A stretch of DNA of 64,000 nt from Rhodospirillales bacterium. GTDB taxonomy: Bacteria > Pseudomonadota > Alphaproteobacteria > Kiloniellales > JACOMY01. Within the stretch, counting starts at the first letter, position 1, and every line of letters starts with the position of its first letter. The notes below the pieces were generated by a model. It did not search any database. It was not told the origin of the DNA and saw only the letters and a list, made by a program, of their open reading frames with translations. The DNA is taken from contig JACOMY010000003.1 in NCBI GenBank assembly GCA_014324045.1, positions 1 to 64,000 of the forward strand. The letters are read 5' to 3'. The translations under genes and the position numbers were made by a program. Positions 17,546 to 28,497 of this stretch are shown piece after piece.

Positions 17546-19066
17546 ATGAGGCAAACCTCTCTCTTCGACCCGGCCTTCCTGCGCCCGATTCTGGCCTTCC
17601 TGCGCCCGATTCTGATCGATGCCGCCAAGGCGGCGGGCATCGCCACGCTGTTGACCGTCTTCATGGTGGGCATCCGCACCGTCGACAATCCGCAAGGCTT
17701 GCAGGCGGAGTATCGCTTCGACGACGTCTTCACGGCTGTCGCGATTGTGTTCTTCGGGCGGATCGCGTTGTCTCTGTTAAGCGGAGGCCGCGTGTTGGCC
17801 GGCCTCGTTGTTGTTGGCGGCTTCTCCGCCTGGATGCTGATCGCCCTCCTGACCGTCGGCGAGACGGGTATCGGCCTGTTGCCCAAGCCCTTCGCCAGCA
17901 CCGTGGTCTGCTGGATCGTGACCTTGGCGGCCATCGGCTTCAGCCTGCGCGGCTTTTTCCTGCTGACCCGCGGGGATAAAGGGGCCCCGGCCGTCTTCAA
18001 GGAGGAGGGCGCGCTCTCCCTTCGGAGAATGACGCCCTGGATCGGCGCCGCCCTCATCCTCTTCGCCTTCGTCATGCCTTGGTTCGATTTTGCCAACCGG
18101 CGGATTATGGACATGGCGGTCTTGGTGCTGACCTACGTGATGCTGGGCTGGGGGCTCAACATCGTGGTTGGGCTGGCGGGCCTCTTGGACTTGGGCTACG
18201 TCGCATTCTACGCTGTTGGCGCCTATACCTTCGCGCTGACCTCTTTCTACTTCGACCTCGGTTTTTGGGTGGCGCTGCCGGTGTGCGGCGCCATGACGGC
18301 CTTTTTCGGCGTCATGCTGGGGTTCCCGGTGCTGCGATTACGCGGCGACTATTTGGCGATCGTTACCCTTGGATTCGGTGAGATCATCCGCGTGATCCTG
18401 ATCAATTGGTGGTGGTTTACCGGCGGTCCGGACGGCATCCGCGGCATCCCGCGCCCCACCTTCTTCGGCATGGAGTTCCGGCGAAAACCCAGGGAAGGGG
18501 AGGAGACCTTCCACAGCTTCTTCGATCTGGACTACAGTTCCGTCGACCGCATCGTCTACCTCTACTACATCATCTTGTTGCTGGCGCTGATCACCAACCT
18601 CTTTACCATGCGCATGCGCCGCCTGCCGGTGGGGCGCGCATGGGAGGCCTTGCGCGAAGACGAGGTCGCCTGCCGGGCGCTGGGGATCAACCCGGTCAAC
18701 ACCAAGCTGACGGCCTTCGGGTTGGGCGCCATGTTCGGCGGCTTTGCCGGCTGCTTCTTCGCCGCCCGTCAGGGCTTCATCAGCCCGGAGAGCTTCACCT
18801 TTATCGAGTCGGCGGTGATCCTGGCGATCGTCGTCCTGGGCGGATTGGGCAGCCAGATCGGTGTGGTGATTGCCTCGATCCTGCTGATCGGCGTGCCGGA
18901 ACTATTCCGTGAATTGCAGGAATACCGCATGCTTGCCTTCGGCGGCGGCATGGTCCTGGTGATGGTCTGGCGGCCGCGCGGGCTGCTGTCCCATCGCGAT
19001 CCGACGGTGAGACTGTTCAAAGGCCGCAGAACCAAGTCGGCCAGGCCCTCCGAGGGGACGGCGTGA
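17546..19066 (+). CDS. livM: Branched-chain amino-acid ABC transporter permease LivM
   Basis: A 506-residue permease, longer than many LivM proteins because of an N-terminal extension of about 150 residues with extra hydrophobic segments (DUF3382-like). The permease core begins near [14 protein letters not shown] and contains [39 protein letters not shown] and [18 protein letters not shown] use ATG 17546 (AAGG upstream); an in-frame TTG lies at 17537. A perfect 21-bp duplication near the start doubles the sequence AFLRPIL. Its stop codon overlaps the livG start (TGATG). Confidence 0.93.
   Translation: MRQTSLFDPAFLRPILAFLRPILIDAAKAAGIATLLTVFMVGIRTVDNPQGLQAEYRFDDVFTAVAIVFFGRIALSLLSGGRVLAGLVVVGGFSAWMLIALLTVGETGIGLLPKPFASTVVCWIVTLAAIGFSLRGFFLLTRGDKGAPAVFKEEGALSLRRMTPWIGAALILFAFVMPWFDFANRRIMDMAVLVLTYVMLGWGLNIVVGLAGLLDLGYVAFYAVGAYTFALTSFYFDLGFWVALPVCGAMTAFFGVMLGFPVLRLRGDYLAIVTLGFGEIIRVILINWWWFTGGPDGIRGIPRPTFFGMEFRRKPREGEETFHSFFDLDYSSVDRIVYLYYIILLLALITNLFTMRMRRLPVGRAWEALREDEVACRALGINPVNTKLTAFGLGAMFGGFAGCFFAARQGFISPESFTFIESAVILAIVVLGGLGSQIGVVIASILLIGVPELFRELQEYRMLAFGGGMVLVMVWRPRGLLSHRDPTVRLFKGRRTKSARPSEGTA
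17572..17613 (+). repeat. 21-bp perfect tandem duplication in livM
   Basis: A 21-base unit beginning GGCCTTCCTGCGCCC is repeated exactly (17572-17592, 17593-17613), giving an in-frame duplication of seven residues near the LivM N-terminus. Confidence 0.95.
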
Positions 19067-19911
19067 TGGCGGGCACAGCGGACCCGTCGGTTTCAGGCGG
19101 GGCCAAGTCCTTGTTGATGGTCGAGCATCTGACCATGCGCTTCGGCGGTCTGATCGCGATCAACGACGTCTCCTTCGCCGCCGGGCAGGGGCAGATCACG
19201 GGGATCATCGGCCCCAACGGTGCGGGCAAGACCACGGTCTTCAATTGCCTGACGGGCTTCTACAAGCCCAGCGTGGGCCGCTTGAGCCTGGATCATCCCC
19301 AAGGGGGGCGGTACTTTCTTGAACGCATGGAGGGCTTCCGCATCTCGCAGGTTGCCTCGGTGGCGCGGACCTTTCAGAACATTCGCTTGTTCCCGGCCAT
19401 GAGCGTGCTGGAGAACCTGATGGTCGCCCAGCACAACAAGCTGCAGCACGCCTCGCAGTGGTCAATTGCCGGTCTCTTGGGCCTGCCGGGCTACCGGCAG
19501 GCTGAACGCGACGCGGTGGCAATGGCCCGCGGCTGGCTTAAGCGCATCCGCATGGAGGAGCGCGCCGACGAACCGGCCGGAAGCCTGCCCTACGGTGCCC
19601 AGCGGCGGCTTGAGATCGCCCGCGCGATGTGTACCGAGCCGGTGTTGCTCTGCCTCGACGAGCCGGCAGCCGGCTTGAATCCGACCGAGTCGGCGGAGCT
19701 CAATCAGTTGCTGCTGCAGATCCGCGACGAGGAGGGGATCGGCATTCTCCTGATCGAGCACGACATGTCGGTGGTGATGAAGATTTCCGATCATATCGTG
19801 GTCCTGGACCACGGACAGAAGATCTCCGACGGCACGCCGGCCGAGGTGCAGGCCGATCCGGCGGTGATCCGCGCCTATCTGGGCGAGGAAGAAGACGAGG
19901 AGGACGCATGA
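19066..19911 (+). CDS. livG: Branched-chain amino-acid ABC transporter ATPase LivG
   Basis: A 281-residue ATPase. Walker A is GPNGAGKTT (about residue 50), the Q loop lies in FQNIRLFPAMSVLENL, the signature motif is replaced by LPYGAQRRLEIARAM as is usual for LivG, and Walker B is VLLCLDEPAAGLNP. The C-terminal LivG-specific tail ends in an acidic run (EEEDEEDA). It starts at ATG 19066 overlapping livM (an in-frame GTG at 19063 is also possible) and overlaps livF by 4 bp. Confidence 0.95.
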   Translation: MAGTADPSVSGGAKSLLMVEHLTMRFGGLIAINDVSFAAGQGQITGIIGPNGAGKTTVFNCLTGFYKPSVGRLSLDHPQGGRYFLERMEGFRISQVASVARTFQNIRLFPAMSVLENLMVAQHNKLQHASQWSIAGLLGLPGYRQAERDAVAMARGWLKRIRMEERADEPAGSLPYGAQRRLEIARAMCTEPVLLCLDEPAAGLNPTESAELNQLLLQIRDEEGIGILLIEHDMSVVMKISDHIVVLDHGQKISDGTPAEVQADPAVIRAYLGEEEDEEDA

Positions 19912-20627
19912 ACAAGGTCCTCACCATCGAGAATGTCCAGACCTTCTACGGCCACATCCAGGCGCTCCACGGCGTTAGCCTGGATGTCGACGAGGGCGAG
20001 ATCGCCACCCTGATCGGCGCCAACGGGGCCGGCAAGTCGACCCTCTTGATGACCATCTGCGGTGATCCCCAGGCCAGAAGCGGCCGCATCGTCTACAAGG
20101 GCGAAGAGATCACCGGCAAGCCGACCTACGAGATCATGCGCATGGGCATCGCCCAATCGCCGGAAGGACGGCGCATCTTCCCGCGCATGACGGTGCTGGA
20201 AAACCTACAGATCGGCGCCACCATCTTGGGCCCCGACCGCTTCGAAGAAGACCTGGCCAAGGTCTACGAACTCTTCCCCATTCTGAAGGAACGCGAGCGG
20301 CAGCGCGGCGGCACCTTGAGCGGCGGCGAGCAGCAGATGCTGGCAATCGGCCGGGCCTTGATGAGCCGGCCGCGCTTGCTGTTGCTGGACGAACCTTCGC
20401 TCGGCATTGCACCGCTGATCGTCAAGCGTATCTTCGAGGCCATCCGTCGGATCAACGAGGAAGAGAAGATGACCATCTTCCTGGTGGAGCAGAATGCGCA
20501 CCACGCCTTGCGGCTGGCGCACCGCGGCTATGTCATGGTTAACGGCCGCATTCAGTTGACCGGCAGCGGCCGCGACCTGCTGGCTAACCCCGAGGTCAGA
20601 GCGGCCTATCTGGAGGGAGGTCGCTGA
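19908..20627 (+). CDS. livF: Branched-chain amino-acid ABC transporter ATPase LivF
   Basis: A 239-residue ATPase partner of LivG. Walker A GANGAGKST (about residue 39), IAQSPEGRRIFPRMTVLENL, signature LSGGEQQMLAIGRALMSRP and Walker B LLLLDEPSLGIAP are all present. ATG 19908 overlaps the livG stop by 4 bp (ATGA) and its own stop overlaps the next ATG, so translation is coupled through five genes. Confidence 0.95.
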   Translation: MNKVLTIENVQTFYGHIQALHGVSLDVDEGEIATLIGANGAGKSTLLMTICGDPQARSGRIVYKGEEITGKPTYEIMRMGIAQSPEGRRIFPRMTVLENLQIGATILGPDRFEEDLAKVYELFPILKERERQRGGTLSGGEQQMLAIGRALMSRPRLLLLDEPSLGIAPLIVKRIFEAIRRINEEEKMTIFLVEQNAHHALRLAHRGYVMVNGRIQLTGSGRDLLANPEVRAAYLEGGR

Positions 20628-20983
20628 TGGATGCGATCCTGGGCGACGACCCGCTGGTTTTCATCGGACTTACCTGTGTTCTGTTCGGCGGCGCCGGCTT
20701 CATGATGGGGCAGGCCATTGCCCGCACCTGGCGCCCGCCGGTCCAGATTCTACTCTACGGTTTGGGCCTGACGCTCTTCAATCGTTTTCTGGTCTATGCG
20801 CTGTTCGATGGCGATGCGCTCTCCATAGTGGGATTCGTCGTCGACGCGCTAGTGATCTGTCTTCTTGCCTTTCTGGCCTATCGAATCGCTTCGGTGCACA
20901 GGATAACCGCACAATATCCTTGGCTCTACGAACGTGCCGGCCTCTTCGGTTGGCGCGAGAAGGGAGCCGACAGGCTCGATTAG
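20627..20983 (+). CDS. Small membrane protein of the liv operon (DUF6867-like)
   Basis: A 118-residue protein with three hydrophobic segments (about residues 9-30, 38-60, 64-86) and a polar C-terminus (ERAGLFGWREKGADRLD). It starts at the ATG overlapping the livF stop codon (TGATG). I recall a family of this size and sequence style next to liv genes in alphaproteobacteria (DUF6867), but I could not confirm the match. Coupling to livF suggests a role in assembly or activity of the transporter; no function is known to me. Confidence 0.75.
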   Translation: MDAILGDDPLVFIGLTCVLFGGAGFMMGQAIARTWRPPVQILLYGLGLTLFNRFLVYALFDGDALSIVGFVVDALVICLLAFLAYRIASVHRITAQYPWLYERAGLFGWREKGADRLD

Positions 20984-21135
20984 GAAGAACTAGACTGTCC
21001 ATGCCGACGTGTGTAAAGTTCCTGCTACGCTGGTGCTCTAATGGCCTCAGATGGGGTTTCAGCGGTACCAGGGCGGCCCGGCCCAACGTCGGATTCGGGT
21101 CTTTCGCTAGGGAAGCAATTGGGAGATTAGAGGTT

Positions 21136-22251
21136 ATGAAGAAGTTTGCACTCGGTATCTCGGCGATCGCCCTGTCAGTAGGGCTCTGCACGGCCGCTCA
21201 GGCCGATATAGTCATCGCCACCGCGGGGCCCATGACCGGCGACTACGCCGCCTTCGGTCAGCAGATGCGGTCGGGCGCCACGGCCGCGGTCAAGGACATC
21301 AACGCCAAGGGTGGCGTCAACGGCGAGTCGTTGGTGCTGGAAATCGGCGACGATGTCTGCGATCCCAAGCAGGCTGTGGCGGTCGCCAACGACTTCGTCC
21401 AGAAGGAGGTTGTCTTCGTTGCCGGTCACTTCTGCTCCGGCTCTTCGATCCCGGCCTCGGACGTCTACATCGAGGAAGGCATTTTGCAGATGACCCCGGC
21501 CTCGACCAACCCGCAATTTACCGACGGGCCGGCCGCCGAGGGCGTCACCACCATCTTCCGTACCTGCGGACGCGACGATCAGCAGGGTGACTTTGCCGGC
21601 AAGTGGATCGCCACTCACATGGGCGACAAGAACATCGCCGTGCTGCACGACAAATCGACCTATGGCAAGGGCATCGCCGACCTGACCAAGGCCATGCTGA
21701 ACGCCGAGGGCGTGACTGAGAAGCTCTATGAAGCCTATACTGCCGGTGAGCAGGACTACACCGCGCTGGTCTCCAAGCTGAAGGCCGAAGGGATCGACGT
21801 GATCTACCTCGGTGGCTACCATACCGAGGGTGCCCTGATCGTCCGCCAGGCCCGAGAACAGGGCCTTGAGGCGCAACTGATCGGGCCGGATTCCCTGAAT
21901 ACCCTAGAGTTCGTGTCGATTGCCGGCGACGCCGCCGACGGCGTCATGTTCTCCAACGCGGCCGAGGCCCGCAACCTGCCGTCCGCGCAGGAGGTGGTCG
22001 CCGAGATCCGCAAGGGCGGCTTCGAGCCGGAAGGCTACACCCTCTCGACTTACGCTGCGATCCAGGTTTGGGCCATGGCCGCCAACGCGGCCGGCACCAC
22101 CGATTCCGAGACGGTGGCCGAGACGCTGCGCTCGAAGGATTGGGACACCGTAATCGGCACCATCGGCTTCAACGAATCGGGCGATCTGAAGGAGGCTTCT
22201 TACGTCTGGTACGAGTTTAAGGACGGTGACTACGAAGAGATGGCCAGGTAA
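21136..22251 (+). CDS. livJ: Branched-chain amino-acid ABC transporter substrate-binding protein
   Basis: A 371-residue periplasmic binding protein. The signal peptide (KKFALGISAIALSVGLC...AQA) is cleaved near residue 23. The mature protein starts DIVIATAGPMTGDYAAFGQQ, the usual type I fold start of Leu/Ile/Val-binding proteins, and continues with VVFVAGHFCSGSSIPASDVY, MTPASTNPQFT and YTALVSKLKAEGIDVIYLGG. ATG 21136 follows AGAGG. It is 152 bp after the preceding gene, so it may have its own promoter giving the higher expression expected for a binding protein, and it ends at a clear terminator. Confidence 0.93.
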   Translation: MKKFALGISAIALSVGLCTAAQADIVIATAGPMTGDYAAFGQQMRSGATAAVKDINAKGGVNGESLVLEIGDDVCDPKQAVAVANDFVQKEVVFVAGHFCSGSSIPASDVYIEEGILQMTPASTNPQFTDGPAAEGVTTIFRTCGRDDQQGDFAGKWIATHMGDKNIAVLHDKSTYGKGIADLTKAMLNAEGVTEKLYEAYTAGEQDYTALVSKLKAEGIDVIYLGGYHTEGALIVRQAREQGLEAQLIGPDSLNTLEFVSIAGDAADGVMFSNAAEARNLPSAQEVVAEIRKGGFEPEGYTLSTYAAIQVWAMAANAAGTTDSETVAETLRSKDWDTVIGTIGFNESGDLKEASYVWYEFKDGDYEEMAR

Positions 22252-22299
22252 GCAGGCTTCGCCGGATCGGTCTTGAAACCGATTGGAGCGTTGGAGACG

Positions 22300-22335
22300 G
22301 GGGCCGCGTGGTGACACACGGCCCCTTGCTCTTTC
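22300..22335 (+). terminator. Rho-independent terminator of the liv operon
   Basis: Stem GGGGCCG / CGGCCCC (22300-22306 with 22319-22325), extended inside by GTG/CAC, followed by TTGCTCTTTCC. Position 50 bp after livJ fits the end of the operon. Confidence 0.75.
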
Positions 22336-22424
22336 CGCTTGACCTCTTCGCTCATGGTCGCCAGTTCGCTCAAGAGTGATCGGCTTCAGGGACGGATGTC
22401 AATTCCTAGCGATCCATCTCTAAG

Positions 22425-22451
22425 CCTGCTGCACAAAAGCAATGCAGCAGG
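22425..22451. other. Perfect 9-bp hairpin in noncoding DNA
   Basis: CCTGCTGCA / TGCAGCAGG with the nine-base loop CAAAAGCAA. There is no T tract. It could be part of a structured leader or a small RNA upstream of rpiB, or a protein binding site. Confidence 0.4.
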
Positions 22452-22670
22452 AAGCCTAAACCTCAACAAAATCCAGACAGCCGCAATTGAGTTGCCGTTG
22501 TTCTTGGTGGCCACCTCCGCGGCGCTGCTTGCCGAAGAGATGCGGCGCCTTTGCAAGCCTCTTAAGGATTGCAACCAGGTTGAGCTCCCCCAAATACACT
22601 GGCGAAGGGCAGCTTCCTACATTATCTGAACCCTTCGTGCCTACACGGCACCTGTCCCAGGGGATTGACG

Positions 22671-23108
22671 ATGTCTTTGACGGTTGCCTTGGCCAGCGAT
22701 CATGCAGGCTTCGAGTTGAAAGCGGTCCTGAAGAGCGAGCTGGAAGGGCTCGGCCACCAGGTTCTTGATCTGGGAACCGACGGACCGGAGCAGGTAGACT
22801 ATCCCGACTTCGGCGCCGCCGCGGGGCGCGCCGTCGCCGAGGGGCTTGCGCCCTTGGGCGTTATCGTCTGTGCGAGCGGGATCGGTATCTCCATTGCCGC
22901 CAATCGCTACGCCGGTGCACGCGCTGCGCTTTGCCATGACGCGACCGCTGCACGGCTCGCCAGAGAGCACAACGACGCCAACATCCTGGCCTTAGGCTCT
23001 CGCGTCATAGGTTCTGAAGTCGCAAAAGAATGCCTAAAGATCTTTCTCGCTACAGAGTTCGCCGGCGGCCGCCATCAAGGTCGTGTCGACAAACTTGGGC
23101 AACCGTAA
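22671..23108 (+). CDS. rpiB: Ribose-5-phosphate isomerase B
   Basis: A 145-residue RpiB/LacA-type isomerase interconverting ribose 5-phosphate and ribulose 5-phosphate. Visible features: [13 protein letters not shown] at the start, [16 protein letters not shown], catalytic Cys in [14 protein letters not shown] (about residue 67), and [14 protein letters not shown] use ATG 22671; a TTG two codons upstream is possible. It precedes glyA by 49 bp, a common arrangement in alphaproteobacteria (rpiB-glyA-nrdR). Confidence 0.95.
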   Translation: MSLTVALASDHAGFELKAVLKSELEGLGHQVLDLGTDGPEQVDYPDFGAAAGRAVAEGLAPLGVIVCASGIGISIAANRYAGARAALCHDATAARLAREHNDANILALGSRVIGSEVAKECLKIFLATEFAGGRHQGRVDKLGQP

Positions 23109-23157
23109 GCGGGGTCTTGCGCCGCGCCGTCACTCTAACGAAGAAAGGGTCGACCTT

Positions 23158-24462
23158 ATGTCCAGCACAGCCACCGCCTACATACCCGAAGAGACCTTCT
23201 TCAATGCGCATCTGACCGAGACCGATCCGGATCTGGCTGCTGCCATCGCCGGTGAGCTCGGCCGCCAGCAGGATCAGATCGAGTTGATCGCGTCCGAGAA
23301 CATCGTCTCGCGTGCGGTTTTGGAAGCCCAAGGTTCCGTCCTCACCAACAAGTATGCCGAGGGCTATCCTGACCGTCGCTACTACAACGGTTGCGAGCAT
23401 GTCGACGTGGTCGAGCGGTTGGCCATCGATCGCGCCAAGCGCCTGTTCGATTGCAGCTTCGCCAATGTGCAGCCGCACTCCGGCGCGCAGGCCAACCAAT
23501 GCGTGATGTTGGCGCTGGCGAAGCCGGGCGACACCATCCTGGGGCTCTCGCTGGACGCAGGCGGCCACTTGACGCACGGCGCGCGTCCGAACCTCTCGGG
23601 CAAGTGGTTCAATGCCGTGCAGTACGGCGTGCGCGAGAGCGACGGTCAGATCGACTTCGACGAGGTCGAGAGCCTGGCCAAAGAGCACAAGCCGACCATC
23701 GTCATCACTGGCGGTTCCGCCTATCCGCGCCACATCGACTTCGCCCGCTTTCGCGCAATCGCCGATTCCGTCGGGGCGCTGCTGCACGTCGATATGGCGC
23801 ACTTCGCCGGCCTGGTGGCCGCGGGCGTGCATCCCTCGCCGCTGCTGCACGCGCATGTGGTGACCACAACGACGCATAAGACTCTTCGCGGTTCGCGCGG
23901 CGGCATGGTGCTGTCTAACGACGGGACGATCGGCAAGAAGATCGACAGTGCGGCCTTCCCCGGTCTGCAAGGCGGCCCCTTGATGCATGCCATCGCCGGC
24001 AAGGCTGCAGCCTTCGGCGAGGCGCTCAAGCCCGAATTCAAGATCTACTGCCAGACCGTCCTCGATAATGCGCAGGCCCTGGCCAGTACTCTGCTCGACA
24101 AGGGCTTGGATCTGGTCTCGGGCGGTACCGACACCCATCTGCTGCTGGCCGATCTGCGTCCCAAGGGGCTAACCGGCAACATCGCCGCCGAGAGCCTGGA
24201 GAATGCTGGTATCACCTGCAACAAGAACGGCGTGCCGAACGATCCCGAGAAGCCGACCGTGACTTCGGGCGTGCGCCTAGGCACGCCGGCCGGTACCACC
24301 CGCGGCTTCGGTCCGGCGGAGTTCGTACAGATCGGCGAGATGATTAGCACCGTGCTTGACGGTCTCAAGGCCAACCCGGAAGACAACTCTGCCGCCGAGG
24401 CCAAGGTGCGCGGTCAAGTGAAGGCGCTCTGCGATCGTTTTCCGATCTATAGCGCGCTTTAA
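23158..24462 (+). CDS. glyA: Serine hydroxymethyltransferase
   Basis: A 434-residue PLP enzyme that interconverts serine and glycine with tetrahydrofolate. Landmarks: [20 protein letters not shown] (about residues 42-61), [26 protein letters not shown] and the PLP lysine in [14 protein letters not shown] (about residue 240). ATG 23158 follows AAGAAAGGG and fits the family N-terminus; the frame is open 25 codons upstream, overlapping rpiB. Confidence 0.97.
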   Translation: MSSTATAYIPEETFFNAHLTETDPDLAAAIAGELGRQQDQIELIASENIVSRAVLEAQGSVLTNKYAEGYPDRRYYNGCEHVDVVERLAIDRAKRLFDCSFANVQPHSGAQANQCVMLALAKPGDTILGLSLDAGGHLTHGARPNLSGKWFNAVQYGVRESDGQIDFDEVESLAKEHKPTIVITGGSAYPRHIDFARFRAIADSVGALLHVDMAHFAGLVAAGVHPSPLLHAHVVTTTTHKTLRGSRGGMVLSNDGTIGKKIDSAAFPGLQGGPLMHAIAGKAAAFGEALKPEFKIYCQTVLDNAQALASTLLDKGLDLVSGGTDTHLLLADLRPKGLTGNIAAESLENAGITCNKNGVPNDPEKPTVTSGVRLGTPAGTTRGFGPAEFVQIGEMISTVLDGLKANPEDNSAAEAKVRGQVKALCDRFPIYSAL

Positions 24463-24482
24463 GACCCTGGCCTAAGTCTTCG

Positions 24483-24513
24483 ATCGAGGGCTGTTCTTCG
24501 AGCCATCCTCGAT
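24483..24513 (+). terminator. Possible weak terminator after glyA
   Basis: Stem ATCGAGG / CCTCGAT with an inner GCT/AGC pairing, 20 bp after glyA. No T tract follows, so termination would be weak and read-through into nrdR is possible. Confidence 0.3.
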
Positions 24514-24622
24514 TGCTGTCCGCAGCTTGGCCCATGCGCACCGCGGCCTTGGACAAGAAGGGGGTTCCGGACACGGGGCTAGTTGGGGCAGCTTAGCGGT
24601 CGGCAAGGTCTAAGGAGCTGAC

Positions 24623-25087
24623 ATGCGCTGCCCCTTCTGCGGCAATGACGAGACACAGGTGAAGGATTCCCGTCCGACCGAAGACTCCTCTGCGATCCGG
24701 CGGCGGCGTCAGTGTTCCAACTGTGGCGCGCGCTTCACAACCTTCGAGCGGGTGCAGCTGCGCGAGTTGACCGTGGTCAAGAGTACCGGCCAGCGCGAAC
24801 CCTTCGACCGTGAGAAGCTCATGCGGTCGATGGCGATCGCCCTGCAGAAGCGCCCGGTGGACCCGGATCGCGTGGATCGGGTGGTGAACGGCATCCAACG
24901 TCGCCTGGAGAGCTCCGGCGAGACCGACATTCCCAGCAAGGCGATCGGGGAGTTGGCGATGGATGCGCTGGTGCATCTGGATAAGGTCGGCTATGTGCGC
25001 TTCGCCTCTGTCTACCGCAACTTCCGCGAGGCGCGCGACTTCGAGGAGTTCGTGGGCAAGCTTGCCCGCATGACCGATCCGGATTGA
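24623..25087 (+). CDS. nrdR: Transcriptional repressor NrdR
   Basis: A 154-residue repressor of ribonucleotide reductase genes. The N-terminal zinc ribbon is complete (MRCPFC at the start and [18 protein letters not shown] around residues 31-48) and the ATP-cone domain follows ([20 protein letters not shown] onwards). It starts 8 bp before ribD, and nrdR-ribD linkage is widespread in bacteria. Confidence 0.96.
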   Translation: MRCPFCGNDETQVKDSRPTEDSSAIRRRRQCSNCGARFTTFERVQLRELTVVKSTGQREPFDREKLMRSMAIALQKRPVDPDRVDRVVNGIQRRLESSGETDIPSKAIGELAMDALVHLDKVGYVRFASVYRNFREARDFEEFVGKLARMTDPD

Positions 25088-25094
25088 TGCCGCT

Positions 25095-26195
25095 ATGACG
25101 GAGAAGGCCGACGACGAAGCCTTCATGGCAGTAGCCTTGCGGTTGGCACGACGCGGTCTTGGACGCGTCTGGCCCAATCCGGCGGTCGGTTGCGTGCTGG
25201 TCCGGGGGAACCGGGTGGTTGGGCGCGGCTGGACTGGGGACGGCGGCCGCCCACATGCGGAAACGGTGGCACTATCGGTGGCAGGACCGGCGGCGTCTGG
25301 GGCGACGGCCTATGTTTCACTGGAGCCCTGTTCGCATGTCGGCAAGACGCCGCCTTGCTCCGAGGCCCTGATCGCCGCCGGTGTCGTGCGTGTGGTCACA
25401 GCGACCGAAGATCCAGATCCCAGGGTGCAAGGTAGAGGACACGAACGGCTGCGCAAAGCCGGCATCGCCGTCACCGAAGGGGTCTGCCGGCTGGCCGCCG
25501 ATGACCTGAACGCGGGCTTCTTTCAGCGGGTTCGCCACGGCCGTCCGATGGTAACCTTGAAGTTGGCGATGAGCTTGGACGGCCGCATTGCGACGCACAA
25601 CGGCCAAAGCCGATGGATCACTGGTGCGGAGTCTCGTGCGCGCGCCCATCTTCTCCGCGCCGAGCACGACGCGGTGATGATCGGCAGTGCCACGGCGATT
25701 GCCGACAATCCACGCCTGACGGTCCGCCTGCCGGGCGCCGAAGGCTATCCCTTGCGGATCGTGGCGGACGGACGCCTGACCCTGCCGCTGACCCATGAAC
25801 TGGTGCGCACGGCGCGGGAAGTGCCGACTTGGCTGCTGACCCGGGCCGACGCCGACCGGACGCGGCGGCGTGCTTTCGAGGAGGTGGGTATGGAGGTGTT
25901 GACGCTCAAGGGGACCGAGGCGGCGCCCTTGGACTTGGGCAAGGCCCTAAAGCTGCTGGGAGAGCGGGGGCTTACGCGGGTCCTGGTGGAGGGGGGCGGC
26001 CGCCTGGCGGCTTCGCTTCTGTCCGCGGATCTGGTGGATCGTCTGGTAGTCTTCTACGCCGATATGGCCATCGGAGGAGACGGTGTGCCCGGTATTGCCG
26101 GTCTCGGTCTGCACCATTTGGCGGACGCCCCGCGTTTTCGCCGTCGTTCGGTCGAACACGTCGGCCAGGATGTCATGGTGCAATACAGCCATTAA
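25095..26195 (+). CDS. ribD: Bifunctional riboflavin deaminase/reductase RibD
   Basis: A 366-residue enzyme for steps two and three of riboflavin synthesis. The N-terminal deaminase carries zinc ligands in PHAETVAL and LEPCSHVGKTPPCSEAL (about residues 54-85). The C-terminal reductase begins near MVTLKLAMSLDGRIA and contains SRWITGAESR and VLVEGGGRLAASLL. It lies between nrdR and ribE; no FMN riboswitch was seen upstream. Confidence 0.95.
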   Translation: MTEKADDEAFMAVALRLARRGLGRVWPNPAVGCVLVRGNRVVGRGWTGDGGRPHAETVALSVAGPAASGATAYVSLEPCSHVGKTPPCSEALIAAGVVRVVTATEDPDPRVQGRGHERLRKAGIAVTEGVCRLAADDLNAGFFQRVRHGRPMVTLKLAMSLDGRIATHNGQSRWITGAESRARAHLLRAEHDAVMIGSATAIADNPRLTVRLPGAEGYPLRIVADGRLTLPLTHELVRTAREVPTWLLTRADADRTRRRAFEEVGMEVLTLKGTEAAPLDLGKALKLLGERGLTRVLVEGGGRLAASLLSADLVDRLVVFYADMAIGGDGVPGIAGLGLHHLADAPRFRRRSVEHVGQDVMVQYSH

Positions 26196-26269
26196 TTCTT
26201 GCCGCGGCCGGGTCCAGGCCATAAGTCCGCTTCGTTCGAACGACAGCAATGCGATGGAGGTTGGGACAG

Positions 26270-26872
26270 GTGTTTACCGGTATCGTCACGGATCTGGGGG
26301 AGGTGCGTGCCATCGAACGGCAGGGCGACACCCGCTTCGTGATCGCCACGTCCTATCCCGTGGCCGAGATCGCGATCGGCGCCTCCATTGCCTGTTCCGG
26401 CGCCTGTCTGACGGTGGTAGAAAAGGGGGAAGACTGGCTGGCCTTCGATGCCTCTGCCGAGACCCTCTCCAAGACCACGTTGGGTCGTTGGAGCATTGGC
26501 GACCGGGTGAACCTGGAACGTGCGTTGGCACTGGGGGCGGAACTCGGTGGCCACTTGGTGAGCGGTCATGTTGACGCTACGGGAAGCGTAGAGGATATCA
26601 GTTCGGAAGGCGATTCCTGGCGCTTTCGTTTTCGTGCGCCGGCCGATGTCGGACGTCTCCTGGCGCCAAAGGGTTCCATCACCGTCGACGGCGTCTCCTT
26701 GACTGTAAACGAGGTGGAAGATCAGGCGGACGGGAGCACGCTCTTCGGCGTCAACATCATTCCCCATACCTTCGAGGTTACTACCTTCGGCATCCTGAAA
26801 AGTGGCGTCGCGGTCAATCTGGAAATAGACCTTATCGCGCGCTACCTTGCGCGGATTGTCGCAAAGATCTGA
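26270..26872 (+). CDS. ribE: Riboflavin synthase (alpha chain)
   Basis: A 200-residue enzyme with two lumazine-binding repeats: the first begins FTGIVTDLGEVRAIE and the second GHLVSGHVDATGSVEDI. It makes riboflavin from two dimethylribityllumazine molecules. I start it at GTG 26270, since family members begin with M-F-T-G-I-V and GGAGG lies at 26256-26260; an ATG seven codons upstream at 26249 is the alternative. Confidence 0.95.
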   Translation: MFTGIVTDLGEVRAIERQGDTRFVIATSYPVAEIAIGASIACSGACLTVVEKGEDWLAFDASAETLSKTTLGRWSIGDRVNLERALALGAELGGHLVSGHVDATGSVEDISSEGDSWRFRFRAPADVGRLLAPKGSITVDGVSLTVNEVEDQADGSTLFGVNIIPHTFEVTTFGILKSGVAVNLEIDLIARYLARIVAKI

Positions 26873-26878
26873 GCGACG

Positions 26879-28036
<1,158 letters not shown>

Positions 28037-28038
28037 GG

Positions 28039-28497
28039 ATGGCCGATCGGGGCCGGGTTCTCATCGTCGAGGGCCGCTTCTACGAGGAGATTCTCGACCA
28101 ACTGGTTGAGGGTGCTATGGCCGAGTTGGATAAGGCTGGGGTCAGCTACGACCGGGTCTCGGTGCCTGGCGCCTTCGAGATTCCGGTGGCGATCGCCATG
28201 GCGGAGGCCAGCAACCAGCCCTACGAAGGCTACGTCGCGCTTGGCTGCGTCATTCGCGGCGAAACCAGTCATTACGATTATATCTGCCAGGAGAGCGCGC
28301 GCAAGCTGATGGATCTGGCGGCCGAGCGGGCGCTGCCGCTGGGTTACGGCATCCTGACCGTCGAGAATGAGGCGCAGGCATGGATGCGGGTGCGGGACAA
28401 GAACAAGGGCGGTGACGTGGCGAAGGCCTGTCTGCACATGATGGAGTTACAGGGCCGTTTCCTTATGCCGATCGAAGAGCGAGGTTTCAGCCCGTGA
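28039..28497 (+). CDS. ribH: 6,7-dimethyl-8-ribityllumazine synthase
   Basis: A 152-residue lumazine synthase that joins the RibB product and the RibD product. Motifs: RVSVPGAFEIPVAIAMA (about residues 38-54), GCVIRGETSHYDYIC with the active-site His (about 72-86), and the C-terminal KGGDVAKACL. It overlaps nusB by 4 bp, as in many proteobacteria. Confidence 0.96.
   Translation: MADRGRVLIVEGRFYEEILDQLVEGAMAELDKAGVSYDRVSVPGAFEIPVAIAMAEASNQPYEGYVALGCVIRGETSHYDYICQESARKLMDLAAERALPLGYGILTVENEAQAWMRVRDKNKGGDVAKACLHMMELQGRFLMPIEERGFSP

Larger units (their letters stand above)
22252..22670. other. Intergenic region livJ-rpiB
   Basis: A 419-bp gap with the livJ terminator (22300-22335) and a second perfect hairpin at 22425-22451. 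A 96-codon open frame on the plus strand (22339-22629) lacks a convincing ribosome site, has no recognisable family and crosses the hairpin; I do not call it a gene. Confidence 0.5.

Noticed and set aside
22339-22629. 96-codon open frame between livJ and rpiB
   Set aside because: Weak start, crosses a hairpin, no recognisable family.
24463-26269. FMN riboswitch upstream of nrdR-ribD or ribE
   Set aside because: The conserved riboswitch sequence was not found in either gap.
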